A program made the translations under genes and the position numbers. DNA of 64,000 nt. Source: Aureispira sp. CCB-E (GTDB taxonomy: Bacteria > Bacteroidota > Bacteroidia > Chitinophagales > Saprospiraceae). The DNA lies in assembly GCF_031326345.1 (NCBI RefSeq), contig NZ_CP133671.1, forward strand, positions 3,100,001 through 3,164,000, read 5' to 3'. Positions 31,007 through 39,369 of this stretch are shown piece after piece. Each line of letters begins with the position of its first letter. The first letter of the stretch is position 1. The notes beneath the pieces were generated by a model, which ran no database searches, was not told the origin of the DNA, and saw only the letters and a program-made list of their open reading frames with translations.

Positions 31007-32170
31007 CTACCAATCAATCCCATCCAAAGCATCATTAATAATCTTATTAGACAGATGCAAATAAACCATAGTCGTTTCCAACTTAGAATGCTGCAAAATA
31101 GACTTTAGAATATGAATGGGCACCTTAGAAGCCAAATGTGTGGCAAAGGTATGGCGAGCCACATGGCTCGTTAGTTTTTTGTGAATGGATGCTCGTTCTG
31201 CCAAAGTTTTTAAAACTCGATTGTAATACTGGTTGGCATACGCATGAAAGATAGGATCCTGAGGAGCCATGCCGTGCAACAGGTATTTATTGACAATTTC
31301 CGTTGGTTTGTGTCCATAGAGTTTGTACAAAGGCAAGATCAATTGTTTGCCCGTTTTTTGCGCCACAATTTTTAAGACATAGCCTAGGTAGTCCTGCTCG
31401 ATATTCTCCCGTTTGACTGAACGAACATCTGCAAAGCGCAAGCCCGTATAACAAGAAAAGAGAAACATATCCCGAATCAGCTCCAAGTAAAATTCTTCTC
31501 GTCCAAAGGAGAGCTGCTCCAGCTGTACGACTTCCTGTTGAGTGAGCACCGTGCGCTCCGTTTTCACCTGTTTGGGGCTAAACTTCTTGTAAGGATTCTT
31601 ATTGGCATCAAAAATATCTCGTTTGATGGCGACATTAATATAACGTCTTAGTTGCTTGTGATGCGTGTAAATGGTATTGACATGCAAGCCATGACTTGCC
31701 AAGAATCGGTCGTACTCTAGGATTAAATCATAGGTCAAATCCGCAAAAAGAATTTTCTTTCGAAACTTCTTGAGATAGTTGAGCGCTGTCTTTTGTTTTT
31801 TCTTGGTTTCTTTGGCTAGGGTAGAGCTGTTGGTCATCTCGTATTCAAAAAACTCGGTAAAGGAATTGAGATCCTCGTAGCGTTTGGTGTTTTCCAACTG
31901 CGTTAGGGTAACAGAGCCTTGTTTTTTGATCAACTCCAGGGCGTAGGTTTCCATCCGATCAATTTGCCTTCTAATTTCATTGTTAAAGGACATGGCATTG
32001 GGATGGTCAACCACTTGCTTGCGCTTGGGGCTCCATTGTTTGGGGGTAACGTAGATGTTGGTGGAAAAGAATTTGGCTTTGTTGTTCAAATAAGCTTTGA
32101 TTTGAATCAATGCGGTTCCGTTTTTACGGAGTTGGTGTTTACGATTGTAAACAATAGAGAAATTAATCAT
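31007..32170 (-). CDS. Tyrosine recombinase / integrase, element 1
   Basis: A 387-residue protein using the ATG at 32170 (MINFSIVYNRK); this matches the usual Bacteroidota phage integrase start with an Arm domain (NGTALIQIKAYLNNKAKFFST). A SAM-like core-binding domain spans about 100-190. The catalytic domain has the first Arg in CYTGLRFADV, HVARHTFATHLA (His-x-x-Arg), ILQHSKLETT and the nucleophile Tyr in MVYLHLS. It would integrate and excise element 1. The left neighbour is the DUF4238 cargo gene; a tandem GGGTACCGAA repeat lies 73 bases upstream of its start. Confidence 0.92.
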   Translation of the reverse strand: MINFSIVYNRKHQLRKNGTALIQIKAYLNNKAKFFSTNIYVTPKQWSPKRKQVVDHPNAMSFNNEIRRQIDRMETYALELIKKQGSVTLTQLENTKRYEDLNSFTEFFEYEMTNSSTLAKETKKKQKTALNYLKKFRKKILFADLTYDLILEYDRFLASHGLHVNTIYTHHKQLRRYINVAIKRDIFDANKNPYKKFSPKQVKTERTVLTQQEVVQLEQLSFGREEFYLELIRDMFLFSCYTGLRFADVRSVKRENIEQDYLGYVLKIVAQKTGKQLILPLYKLYGHKPTEIVNKYLLHGMAPQDPIFHAYANQYYNRVLKTLAERASIHKKLTSHVARHTFATHLASKVPIHILKSILQHSKLETTMVYLHLSNKIINDALDGIDW

Positions 32171-32242
32171 GGTTTTAATACTTGAAAAAATTAAAGAAAA
32201 TGAAAAAACTCCTTTAATCAAGTATTAATATGGGAACAAAAC

Positions 32243-32263
32243 GGGTACCGAATGGGTACCGAA
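32243..32263. repeat. Tandem GGGTACCGAA repeat near the integrase start
   Basis: GGGTACCGAA occurs twice, at 32243-32252 and 32254-32263, each holding the palindrome GGTACC. Position just upstream of an integrase gene fits an arm-binding or regulatory site. Confidence 0.5.
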
Positions 32264-32746
32264 AAGTAGTGTAGAAGTATGTAAATGAACCGTAACATGG
32301 GATAAAAAAGAAAACCAAAAAACTAGCTGAAACGGCGATTTTTACTAGGTTTTTGGTTCTTTTTGCAACCGAATGCAACGTGTGAATTGTGCCCAGGACA
32401 AGGATATGGATGTCTTAGGGTAATTTGTTGTTTATTAGTTGATTATAATTTAAAAAGCTATTGGGGTAGCAAAAAAATACACAAAAGGAGAGGAGTGGAT
32501 ATTTTTTTTGAAATTTTTTTAAAAGATCATTTACCTCAAATGATTTGAAATTACTTGAGTATGATTGACAATCCATACCGCCTGATTCAGGGCGACTTTA
32601 GAACTATTGTAGGAAGGCAATACAGTCTACTATGAGATCTAAAATAAAATTGGAAAAAACATCTATTTATCTTATATTTAGAGATTAAACATATTTCTAT
32701 TGAACTAGAAATATAGAAGAATTTACTTAGGGCTAAATAAAGGCAC
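32264..32746. other. Boundary region between the two elements
   Basis: No gene is supported in these 480 bases. A long hairpin lies at 32313-32358 (AACCAAAAAACTAG against CTAGGTTTTTGGTT, one mismatch) followed by CTTTTT, probably a terminator working in one or both directions. Further right, a 23-codon frame ending at 32631 could be the 3' scrap of a lost gene. An attachment site may lie here, but I could not find a matching direct repeat elsewhere. Confidence 0.4.
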
Positions 32747-33196
32747 ATGAAACTATCAAAAAGTATTATTTTTATTCTAATATTATGTTGTTCATGCAAT
32801 TCGGATAAATTTGAAGTTGGTGATGATCCAATTATATACTTAGGTATAGACACAACATACGATCATCAGCCAACAGAAGCGTATTGCGTTCATACTAGTA
32901 AATTATCTATCATTAGCGAAGATTCTATTATTTTGTATTTAGGACATAGTCCTACAGCTCCTGTAGATAGTCCTTATGGTCTACATGGAACTGCAATGAT
33001 TTATCAAGGAGTTGTAAAAAAGGTTACAAAGAATGACATTGTAAAAGTTGAATGGAATTTTGATCCATCAGAGGATATTGTTTGCGATGAGGAATTCACC
33101 AATCAGATGTTAATTAAAAAAGATAAAGTGACTCTGATTGACCTAACCAAAGATACGTTATGCATTGGCAATATCGAGTGCATTAAACAGCAGTAA
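32747..33196 (+). CDS. Small lipoprotein between the elements
   Basis: A 149-residue protein with signal peptide and lipobox (ILILCCSCNS). The mature part is mixed, with no known domain; pairs such as VGDDPIIYLGID and EEFTNQMLIKKDKVTLIDL suggest a small beta-rich fold. It ends 8 bases before a clear terminator. Either host DNA separating the two elements or a cargo gene at the left end of element 2. Confidence 0.7.
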   Translation: MKLSKSIIFILILCCSCNSDKFEVGDDPIIYLGIDTTYDHQPTEAYCVHTSKLSIISEDSIILYLGHSPTAPVDSPYGLHGTAMIYQGVVKKVTKNDIVKVEWNFDPSEDIVCDEEFTNQMLIKKDKVTLIDLTKDTLCIGNIECIKQQ

Positions 33197-33203
33197 CTTC
33201 AAC

Positions 33204-33233
33204 TGGAGATAAATCAAACTTGGTTTATCTCCA
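33204..33233 (+). terminator. Terminator hairpin after the lipoprotein gene
   Basis: TGGAGATAAA (33204-33213) pairs perfectly with TTTATCTCCA (33224-33233) around a 10-base loop. The T-tract after it is weak. Confidence 0.7.
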
Positions 33234-33290
33234 ATCTTAAGTTTTATTAAAATAGTTGTATTGACCAAATGATGCCAATGTTCACGGGAA

Positions 33291-33911
33291 TCAAGTTATA
33301 TTCTGAATAATAGATTCTGCATAATTGGCTATTCGCTCCGCCCGATCCAAACCATTCACCACCCAGCGAGCATTATAAAAGTCCACCTTCGATGCATTAA
33401 TATACCTTTCCAAAGGACGACGAGTAAACGCCCCTTCCATCATCCCCTGCACCAAAATACGAGCTGCATACTTAGGCTGCATCACCCAATCAGGATTAGA
33501 AACAAAGTCAACTCCTAGTAACTTCGACATTTTAGCATAGTTCCGATCCCAAGTCAGCTGTACAAAACCACGCCCATAATAGCCCGTATACCAATAGGCA
33601 TTTTGATTGTTGTACACCTCTGTTTGACTAGACGAAGCTCTTCTTTCTTTAATCGGTCGAAAGTTGCTTTCATGTCGAGCAGTTGCCAGGATATAAATCA
33701 ACTTATTTTGGTCTTTATCTCCATATCGTTCAAACATCTTCACAATAAGCTGGATGGAATCCTTTTGCGTTTGATCTAAGGAACCAAAAGCAGCTTCACA
33801 GGCTTTTACAAAACGTAGACGCCTAGCCCTTACAATTAAGGAGCGGATTAAAACTAAAAAGAGGAGCAACAAAGCCGCCCCTCCTACATATTGTTTCGTT
33901 TGTATTGTCAT
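33291..33911 (-). CDS. Membrane-anchored GH19 chitinase-like lysis enzyme, element 2
   Basis: A 206-residue protein using the ATG at 33911 (MTIQTKQYVGG). It has an N-terminal helix (about 9-25), a HE pair in ATARHESNF and GRGFVQLTWDRNY, as in the element 1 enzyme; ILVQGMMEGAFTRRPLERYINASK parallels ILVYGMMQGSFTGLALKDFINAK. It is the left-most gene of element 2. The overlap with the upstream Amidase_2 gene (4 bases) replaces the overlap with GH108 seen in element 1. Confidence 0.82.
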   Translation of the reverse strand: MTIQTKQYVGGAALLLLFLVLIRSLIVRARRLRFVKACEAAFGSLDQTQKDSIQLIVKMFERYGDKDQNKLIYILATARHESNFRPIKERRASSSQTEVYNNQNAYWYTGYYGRGFVQLTWDRNYAKMSKLLGVDFVSNPDWVMQPKYAARILVQGMMEGAFTRRPLERYINASKVDFYNARWVVNGLDRAERIANYAESIIQNIT

Positions 33912-34456
33912 GCCAATTGAAATTGATGCAAATGTTTGTATAAATTCGGTCCTGGACAACGGGTTGTTCCAAAGTCCTTGTGACCATAAACGTCCAAACG
34001 CTGAGGCAAGGTTTTTCTTAAATATCGGATTAGCTGCTTTAAGCTCTTGAGCTGTGCCCGACTGGGCTCTTGTTTCGTAAAATCACCACTCAAACAAATG
34101 CCAATGGTGGCCGTATTTACCCCAGCTGTATTGTAACTCACGACCGTCAAAGGATGCGCCTGAACAATCAACCCATCCACTTCAATCACAAAAGTGTACC
34201 CAATCCCCGCCCAGCCCTTGGTCAAGACATGATAGCGAGCATAGTCCTTGGCCGTTTGACCAATAGAAGCCGAATGATGGACAACAATTTGACGAATCTG
34301 ATCTAAAGTCCTGGTTCCATATTTTTTAGTCGCCGAGCGCAGCAATGCATTGGATTGATCCACTATTTTAAGCCGCTGATCCTTGAACCAAAGGAACAGA
34401 AGAACGATGCAACAAACAACGCCAACCAGCACCGCTTTTTTATTCTTGAGCGTCAT
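33908..34456 (-). CDS. N-acetylmuramoyl-L-alanine amidase (Amidase_2 type) with N-terminal anchor, element 2
   Basis: A 182-residue protein: a helix near 9-23 (VLVGVVCCIVLLFLW), then an Amidase_2/PGRP domain with IVVHHSASIGQT (first zinc His near 61-62), YTFVIEVDGLIVQAHP, ATIGICLSGDF and VYGHKDFGTTRCPGP (second His, then the Cys ligand). It cleaves MurNAc-L-Ala bonds. It sits exactly where element 1 has the GH108-like gene, so the two elements keep the slot but not the enzyme. Confidence 0.88.
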   Translation of the reverse strand: MTLKNKKAVLVGVVCCIVLLFLWFKDQRLKIVDQSNALLRSATKKYGTRTLDQIRQIVVHHSASIGQTAKDYARYHVLTKGWAGIGYTFVIEVDGLIVQAHPLTVVSYNTAGVNTATIGICLSGDFTKQEPSRAQLKSLKQLIRYLRKTLPQRLDVYGHKDFGTTRCPGPNLYKHLHQFQLA

Positions 34457-34619
34457 TCCCTTTCATTTTTGGCAATTGCACAAAAACATGATAACCTCCG
34501 ATAACCCAAGTTAACAACAGCACAAGGACCAACCCTTTAATCATTCTGTCTCTGTTGTGCAGCATTCTTCGAATGGTATCCATCGACGCATCGACGGCTT
34601 GTATTTGATTGTTTGTCAT
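34440..34619 (-). CDS. 59-residue single-helix protein, element 2
   Basis: A short gene starting MTNNQIQAVDASMDTIRRML at 34619 with one helix (LVLVLLLTWVIGGYHVFV) and a polar tail ending NDAQE. It overlaps the amidase start by 17 bases and the previous gene's stop by 4 bases, the tight packing typical of this operon. The N-terminal amphipathic helix plus one membrane helix resembles small phage holin or accessory proteins. No counterpart in element 1. Confidence 0.6.
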   Translation of the reverse strand: MTNNQIQAVDASMDTIRRMLHNRDRMIKGLVLVLLLTWVIGGYHVFVQLPKMKGNDAQE

Positions 34620-34828
34620 AGATTAGAGAATAACCATACGTCTACTTTAGTTGTTGTTCTTTGCTCTGAATCCTCAAAGAAAAGCTGCCCCAAACTATAC
34701 GCAGGAATTGCCATTACTAAAAAGGAACTGGCTGCCATTAAATAACTACCTTTTTCTTTTCCACAGACATAGAGCAAAACGATGGCTAATAAAGCCACTC
34801 CTTTCATGCCTGAGTCATTATATGTTTT
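34616..34828 (-). CDS. Small two-helix holin-like protein, element 2
   Basis: A 70-residue protein using the ATG at 34828 (MKTYNDSGMKG). Two helices, GVALLAIVLLYVCG and SYLMAASSFLVMAIPAYSLG, separated by a short KEKG turn, then a charged end. This is the general look of a class II holin. It overlaps the next upstream gene by 11 bases. No counterpart in element 1, where the GH108-like gene follows the two-helix gene directly. Confidence 0.55.
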   Translation of the reverse strand, partial: KTYNDSGMKGVALLAIVLLYVCGKEKGSYLMAASSFLVMAIPAYSLGQLFFEDSEQRTTTKVDVWLFSNL

Positions 34829-35027
34829 CATCGACGTCATGTTCAATACTTCCTTTTTTATAGAGCCATCGCAGAAACAACAGCACTAATAAGATGATTA
34901 AAATGGGCTTTAGGGCATTCCACAGATCTTCCCCTAAATGGGGCTCCTTTTCCTCCTTTTGTTTGGTTTGCCACCACAAAAAGCCCGTCCCACCTGCTCC
35001 TAGAATAAAGGGGATTAAGAACGGCAT
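34818..35027 (-). CDS. Small two-helix membrane protein, element 2
   Basis: A 69-residue homologue of the 66-residue protein at 11192-11392: FILGAGGTGFLWW, a KEEKEPHLGEDLWNALKPI middle and a second helix ending FLRWLYKKG. The acidic tail (EHDVDENI) differs. The genes on both sides of it differ between elements only on the downstream side. Confidence 0.7.
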   Translation of the reverse strand: MPFLIPFILGAGGTGFLWWQTKQKEEKEPHLGEDLWNALKPILIILLVLLFLRWLYKKGSIEHDVDENI

Positions 35028-35422
35028 TACTTCAAGGCTTTTAGCAAGTCATTGATACTGATGCTTGTTCTTCCCGTGTACTTTTTTAACATCGCTTCCG
35101 TTGCGGAACCAAAAATGCCATCTACCGTTAAGTACTCATAAAAACTAGGACCACTACTACCATGCTTGACATTCAGCAATTGTTGCAATTCCTCTACTTG
35201 CTTGCCTTTACTGCCTTTTTGTAAAAGGGTATCTCTATCCACTATTGCACTGTTGTTGCTGGTCACGGTTGGATGCATTGTTGCGGATTGAGCATTGGTC
35301 AATCCTCCTTTATACAAAAAGAAGGATGCTAGCTTATTTTTATACATAAAAGCAAGTACAGCCAACAAAACCAAAGCCCCCACAATTAAGGGGACTTTGT
35401 GTTCTTGAATTTTTTCCTTCAT
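35027..35422 (-). CDS. Single-helix protein with peptidoglycan-binding-like domain, element 2
   Basis: A 131-residue protein with a helix at about 11-27 (PLIVGALVLLAVLAFMY), a linker and a PG_binding-like domain (LLQKGSKGKQVEELQQLLN, DGIFGSATEAMLKKYTG). It corresponds to 11407-11784 of element 1. The stop codon shares bases with the start of the next gene, so the pair is translationally coupled. Confidence 0.75.
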   Translation of the reverse strand: MKEKIQEHKVPLIVGALVLLAVLAFMYKNKLASFFLYKGGLTNAQSATMHPTVTSNNSAIVDRDTLLQKGSKGKQVEELQQLLNVKHGSSGPSFYEYLTVDGIFGSATEAMLKKYTGRTSISINDLLKALK

Positions 35423-35423
35423 T

Positions 35424-35666
35424 TTAAACAGGTTTATCGGTGCTGTCCATGACTGTCAACTGTTTTTTAACCGTTGTTTTGTCTGCTTTTTGTTGCTCAG
35501 CGGCAACTACTGTTTTCGGTTCTTGGGGCTGCTCTGCGTCCATCTTGGCTTCTTTCTCCTTTTGCTTGTCTGCTTTTTGTTTCCAATAATAAGCTGCTCC
35601 CCCTGCTAGTAATAAGACGATGAGTACGAAGAGGATGATTTTAGTTTTTTTCGATAGTGTTTTCAT
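35424..35666 (-). CDS. Small single-helix membrane protein with Lys/Glu tail, element 2
   Basis: An 80-residue protein: helix at about 9-27 (IILFVLIVLLLAGGAAYYW), then KQKADKQKEKEAKMDAEQ and a polar end. It corresponds to 11786-12025. The start here (MKTLSKKTK) supports choosing the shorter start in element 1. Confidence 0.68.
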   Translation of the reverse strand: MKTLSKKTKIILFVLIVLLLAGGAAYYWKQKADKQKEKEAKMDAEQPQEPKTVVAAEQQKADKTTVKKQLTVMDSTDKPV

Positions 35667-35725
35667 GTTTGGGTTTGTTGTATTGTTGTTGATAATTTTC
35701 TAAAAATGATATGAAGCCTTTGCTT

Positions 35726-36181
35726 TTATTTGATAATATGTTCTAGTTCTTTAATTCGCTGCTCAATTAACATAAAATAACCATAAGCACCATAGCCTCC
35801 ACTGCCATCACAGCCCACATTACAAGCAGCAATATGCACCTGAATATCCACCCCATATTTTACTTTATACGCTCGTACCGTCGCCATAAAACGAACCGCA
35901 TCTAAGTCATACAATTCCTTAATCGGTTCGCAACGCTCTGAAAAATCAAAGTAATATCGAGTTGTCAGCCCTTTGTGTAGACGCTCCAAAAGCTCATTCG
36001 GATCATAGGCTACTGCATTGCCATTTTCATCTTTGATATCTACCTGTACCTCAATCTGTTTATTGGTTTTGGATTTTTTGCCAAAATAATTGCCTAGAAC
36101 AAAAATCAAGACAATCAAAACGACAACACCTCCGATATACAGTTGATTTTTTGTTAACACGGGATTGGTTTTTTCTCTCAT
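35726..36181 (-). CDS. Conserved single-helix virion-like protein (YYFDFSERC family), element 2
   Basis: A 151-residue homologue of 12098-12529: helix at about 12-29, DENGNAVAYDPNELL, TRYYFDFSERC, PIKELYDLD, RFMATVRAYKVKYGVDI and the Cys pair AACNVGC. The last part is Gly/Tyr-rich (GSGGYGAYGYF) where element 1 has a different end. The stop codon of the upstream gene overlaps its start by one base. Confidence 0.72.
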   Translation of the reverse strand: MREKTNPVLTKNQLYIGGVVVLIVLIFVLGNYFGKKSKTNKQIEVQVDIKDENGNAVAYDPNELLERLHKGLTTRYYFDFSERCEPIKELYDLDAVRFMATVRAYKVKYGVDIQVHIAACNVGCDGSGGYGAYGYFMLIEQRIKELEHIIK

Positions 36182-37122
36182 TATTTTTTCCCCATTTTAT
36201 CAGCTTTTGCTGTTTTTACCAAATAACCTTCTGCAATCAATGCGGCAACAGCGGTTTGTTCCGTCACTCGATCAAAGTATTCCATTTCAGCCATCCAACT
36301 TTTAACAAAGGCATGCATTACCCCAGCATTATACACGGGACGACCATGCACTCTTTTTAGCAGCTCTCTATCACTGACATTGTGCCCATTCACTGCCTTA
36401 AAAAAGTCTAGTCCCTTTCGAACACTCTCTCCTTGATTCATCCACCAAACCTCATCCTCCGAATGTACATACGCATTTTGACTGCCATACATCAAATTTA
36501 AGCTCAGTTGACCAATCCAATGAGCATCGCCTGCATGTCGTTGATTGGTAACATTATATCCATCCCAAGACTGCGCTAAAAAGCGTTGCAGCTCCTTTCT
36601 TAATGGTTCTCCTTTGGTTTCATACTTTCCAAAAATGGGATAGGTTAAATAGTTGTTCTTTTCAACTTGATGCAGCTGTGCAAACATTCCACTGATTGCC
36701 TCAATTGCTTGGCTGGTCCAACTGGATGTATCAACCAAGGTTCGACCTACTTTGTGAATGGCTCGCACCTCATCGGCGGCTCCTTCATTCATTTGGATGT
36801 ACTTCATCCGCTCCTGAATCAAGGCTTTTCCTGCTTCGCTGTTCTGAAGCACTGCAACAGGTTTGGGTGGTGGTGGTGCATTAGGATCCTTCTTATTGCC
36901 CAATAACTTCGCCACTAAATCCTTGGTTAAAATATTGGTGGCTTCACTGCTTGCATCTTTTCTTCCTGTAATCGGAGGCAACTGCTCCTGGCGTTGTTCC
37001 TGAACAGGTTCATCGTCGTCCTTATTGGTTCCCAAGACTTTCCAAGCCGCAAAACCACCTCCGACCAAAACCAAAAGAATCACAGCGATTAGAAGCCCTG
37101 TTTTACTGCTTGGATGTTCCAT
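36181..37122 (-). CDS. Large single-helix virion-like protein, element 2
   Basis: A 313-residue homologue of 12559-13602: helix at about 9-29 (LLIAVILLVLVGGGFAAW), charged linker (RQEQLPPITGRKDASSEATN), then YLTYPIFGKYETKGEPLRKEL, QLSLNLMYGS, EVWWMNQGESVRKGLDFFKAVNGH. The C-terminal 60 residues are shorter than in element 1 and end KADKMGKK. It overlaps the upstream gene by 20 bases, exactly as the copy in element 1 does. Confidence 0.72.
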   Translation of the reverse strand: MEHPSSKTGLLIAVILLVLVGGGFAAWKVLGTNKDDDEPVQEQRQEQLPPITGRKDASSEATNILTKDLVAKLLGNKKDPNAPPPPKPVAVLQNSEAGKALIQERMKYIQMNEGAADEVRAIHKVGRTLVDTSSWTSQAIEAISGMFAQLHQVEKNNYLTYPIFGKYETKGEPLRKELQRFLAQSWDGYNVTNQRHAGDAHWIGQLSLNLMYGSQNAYVHSEDEVWWMNQGESVRKGLDFFKAVNGHNVSDRELLKRVHGRPVYNAGVMHAFVKSWMAEMEYFDRVTEQTAVAALIAEGYLVKTAKADKMGKK

Positions 37123-37468
37123 TTTTAGTTAGTATGATCACAATGATTAAAACAACCACTCCTGCTGCAATGCCTCCAATGAGCCAAGGATTGGTTTTCT
37201 TTTCTGGTGGTGGCGGGGGCACATAAGCAGGAGTAGTACTAGAACCGCCTTTGCCTGTAACGGCGGTAATAAAATTGGTGATGCTGTCCAAACCACCAGC
37301 ACTAGCGCCAATAATTCCTGCTACATCAGTGCCTGTTTTACTTTCTTGCCGTTGCTCGCTCAGTGTCCCATTCGAGCCTCCAAACTGTTGGCTGTAACTG
37401 GGACGGTTGCTCGATAGGTTAATATTCAAGCCATTGCTTGACCCACCGTATTGCTTTGTAAAATCCAT
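37103..37468 (-). CDS. Small C-terminally anchored protein, element 2
   Basis: A 121-residue homologue of 13583-13948 and of the same length: GIIGASAGGLDSITNFITAV, a Pro stalk (TPAYVPPPPPEKK) and the anchor helix WLIGGIAAGVVVLIIVI. The N-terminal part here is Gly/Ser/Asn-rich instead of Asn/Gln-rich. One-base overlap with the upstream gene. Confidence 0.7.
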   Translation of the reverse strand: MDFTKQYGGSSNGLNINLSSNRPSYSQQFGGSNGTLSEQRQESKTGTDVAGIIGASAGGLDSITNFITAVTGKGGSSTTPAYVPPPPPEKKTNPWLIGGIAAGVVVLIIVIILTKNGTSKQ

Positions 37469-37779
37469 TATTTAGGACTTTTTACAAGGCTAAAAGAAAA
37501 AGCTAAGACCAAGATCACCAAACTAAAACTAAAGGCTAGATTGGCAATGGATTTGGCTTTGCACAAACCACAAGGAGTTGTTCCTGTTTGGGTTGGTGTA
37601 TCGGTCGTGGTGGGCTCTTTAATAACGGTAGCAGAAGCATTGCTAGAAGTATTTAATTCATTCGTAGCCGTTGGAGCTGGACTCGCCACTTTAATCGTGG
37701 GCTGGCTGGCTGTTGGGTTGGGATTGGTGGTAGAATCGCCTCTCAATTCAGCGAGGGTACCTGTTTGCAATTTTTCCAT
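37468..37779 (-). CDS. Thr/Pro/Asn-rich protein with CxxC before a C-terminal helix, element 2
   Basis: A 103-residue homologue of 13951-14313: a stalk rich in Thr, Ala and Pro, then PCGLCKAKSI and a helix (FSFSLVILVLAFSFSLV). The start MEKLQTGTLAELRG corresponds to MSLGTLSESR. The Cys pair and AKSI are the shared marks. Confidence 0.7.
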   Translation of the reverse strand: MEKLQTGTLAELRGDSTTNPNPTASQPTIKVASPAPTATNELNTSSNASATVIKEPTTTDTPTQTGTTPCGLCKAKSIANLAFSFSLVILVLAFSFSLVKSPK

Positions 37780-38036
37780 TAGGTTCTTGGGCGTTTAGAG
37801 GTTAGGTAATATAATAGGAGAATAAACGATAAGCTCGTGATCACGGCACCACTAATCACTAGTAGTTTGGTGCGCTTGGCTCGATCTTCTCGTTCTTGAG
37901 CAGCTTGAATGGTGTCCGATTGTGCCATTGCTCCAAATATATGGGCAAGTTCACTCCCTGAAACACCATGATTGCCAAAACCACCGCTCAATATATCCCC
38001 TGTCTGTATGCTATCAAAAAATTGACCTACTGCCAT
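37779..38036 (-). CDS. Small single-helix protein, element 2
   Basis: An 85-residue homologue of 14310-14573: FFDSIQTGDIL, a Gly-rich loop, ELAHIFGAMAQSD, a basic turn (EREDRAKRTK) and a helix near 58-77. It lies 80 bases downstream of the capsid candidate, as in element 1. Confidence 0.7.
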   Translation of the reverse strand: MAVGQFFDSIQTGDILSGGFGNHGVSGSELAHIFGAMAQSDTIQAAQEREDRAKRTKLLVISGAVITSLSFILLLYYLTSKRPRT

Positions 38037-38116
38037 AGGATATGGGTTTGAAAAAAGCCAATTGCCACTCGGGACAATTGGCTCTTAGGGTTTTAAGGGG
38101 TTGTTTTTTAGGTTTA

Positions 38117-38818
38117 CTATCGACGAACCCACTCAGTGGTCATCGTCACATTCACGCCAACACCTCGATAGACAGGCATTTCTAAATAGTTGCTGCCATC
38201 TAAAGCTACACCAAGGTCGGTGATGGAACGAATATTCGTCTGGTTGTCGTTCGCTGAGGCTTTGGGATAAAAGATGTTTCGATCACCATCAGAAGTCCCA
38301 TCGTGCAGCCAAGAACGTTCTACCATTTTAGAGGTATAATGTTGATCGTCGTCCGCATCCAAGTGCATACCTGTGATTTTTAGATAAACTCCTTCTTTTG
38401 CCAAGCCCGCAAGGATTGCTAAAGTGTCTTCTCCAAAGACGCCACCACTAACAACCAAACCTTCAACAGAATTTCCTTTACTGCCATCGAGCACTAAACT
38501 GGCATCGGTCACGCCAATTTTTACCACTCCTTTGGCTGCATAATCGTAGGTGCCATCTTCTTTTTTGCTGTCAGGAAGCAACAAACGGAATTCAAAATGG
38601 CCTTCTTGTACTTGTCCTTTGGCTCCTGATGCCATCAAGGAACGGCTCCAATCAATTGGAAAACCTGCTTTTTCTAAATCTTCAATCGACTCTACTTGGT
38701 ATTCTCCTGGTCCTAGAGGAAGGTTGGATGGTTTGCCATTCACTAAGGCTTGATCCGATGCGACTGCTAAATCCTTCGTAATTGGGATGTAGACTCTTAA
38801 TACTTTGTTTGTTGCCAT
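38117..38818 (-). CDS. Candidate major capsid protein, element 2
   Basis: A 233-residue homologue of 14713-15402 with no anchor helix. The C-terminal 90 residues are the best conserved part: GMHLDADDDQHYTSKMVER, HDGTSDGDRNIFYPKASAND and LEMPVYRGVGVNVT. The N-terminal LRVYIPITKDLAVASDQALVNG also lines up. Alternation of hydrophobic and polar residues suits a beta sandwich. The gene directly follows the two-helix protein gene (2-base gap). Confidence 0.6.
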   Translation of the reverse strand: MATNKVLRVYIPITKDLAVASDQALVNGKPSNLPLGPGEYQVESIEDLEKAGFPIDWSRSLMASGAKGQVQEGHFEFRLLLPDSKKEDGTYDYAAKGVVKIGVTDASLVLDGSKGNSVEGLVVSGGVFGEDTLAILAGLAKEGVYLKITGMHLDADDDQHYTSKMVERSWLHDGTSDGDRNIFYPKASANDNQTNIRSITDLGVALDGSNYLEMPVYRGVGVNVTMTTEWVRR

Positions 38819-38819
38819 C

Positions 38820-39155
38820 TTAAGCTACGGGTTTTGTTTGAATTAATTTTTGATACAATGCTTTGATTTTGGTGCAGCCTTTTGAGAAAAAACTGCTGAT
38901 TCGTGGTTGGTTCACGATGAATAAAAACAAGATGCTAATCACCATCAAAAGACATTTAAACACGTCTAAAATGACTAAGATTTCTTGTTGATATTCTACC
39001 AACTGGTACAGGCGGATTAACTCATTGGCTTGTTCTTCGACTCCATTCCGAACCAAGGACAACACTAGGCTATCCATGCCGTCGGTCATCTTGTATAGTC
39101 CGACATTAAATAAACCAACAAACCAGGTTAAGATGGCTTTTGCTACTGCTTTCAT
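38820..39155 (-). CDS. Two-helix membrane protein, element 2
   Basis: A 111-residue homologue of 15390-15740 with WFVGLFNVGLYKMTDGMDSL, EEQANELIRLYQLVEYQ, a strong helix (CLLMVISILFLFIV) and a basic tail. It follows the 36-residue gene without a gap. Confidence 0.7.
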   Translation of the reverse strand: MKAVAKAILTWFVGLFNVGLYKMTDGMDSLVLSLVRNGVEEQANELIRLYQLVEYQQEILVILDVFKCLLMVISILFLFIVNQPRISSFFSKGCTKIKALYQKLIQTKPVA

Positions 39156-39266
39156 CTAAAGGACTTTTTTGTTGATGACTAGAATGAATAAAATCGTTAA
39201 ACCAATTAAGCCGATTCCTAAATAGTCGGGTTTGATGACTATTTCCATCTTCTCTGGTATGAGCAT
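39156..39266 (-). CDS. 36-residue single-helix membrane protein, element 2
   Basis: A short gene starting MLIPEKMEI at 39266; IKPDYLGIGLIGL and a helix ending LVINKKVL match the 38-residue gene at 15741-15857. It is the first gene downstream of the late promoter of element 2. Confidence 0.75.
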   Translation of the reverse strand: MLIPEKMEIVIKPDYLGIGLIGLTILFILVINKKVL

Positions 39267-39336
39267 GGGTAAAAGGGTTTAGTGGCACATAAGTAAATTT
39301 GTTTGGGTTTGCTTCTATTGCTTGTTATGAACAGTA

Positions 39337-39369
39337 CAAAGATGCCGCTATTTTGGGCTAAAAAACGAA
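39337..39369 (-). promoter_or_regulatory. Candidate late promoter, element 2
   Basis: Minus strand TTCG (39366-39369), 21 bases, then CATCTTTG (39337-39344). Same boxes and spacing as 15907-15939 in element 1. It is 71 bases from the first virion gene. The remaining part of 39267-39580 shows only an isolated -7-like TATCTTTG at 39549-39556 on the plus strand. Confidence 0.65.

Noticed and set aside
32363-32548. 61-codon frame right of the integrase
   Set aside because: Composition and lack of a start signal suggest chance; overlaps the T-rich hairpin region.
9840-33290. attL/attR direct repeats for element 1
   Set aside because: I compared the ends by eye and found no convincing shared core; the GGGTACCGAA pair is a tandem repeat on one side only.
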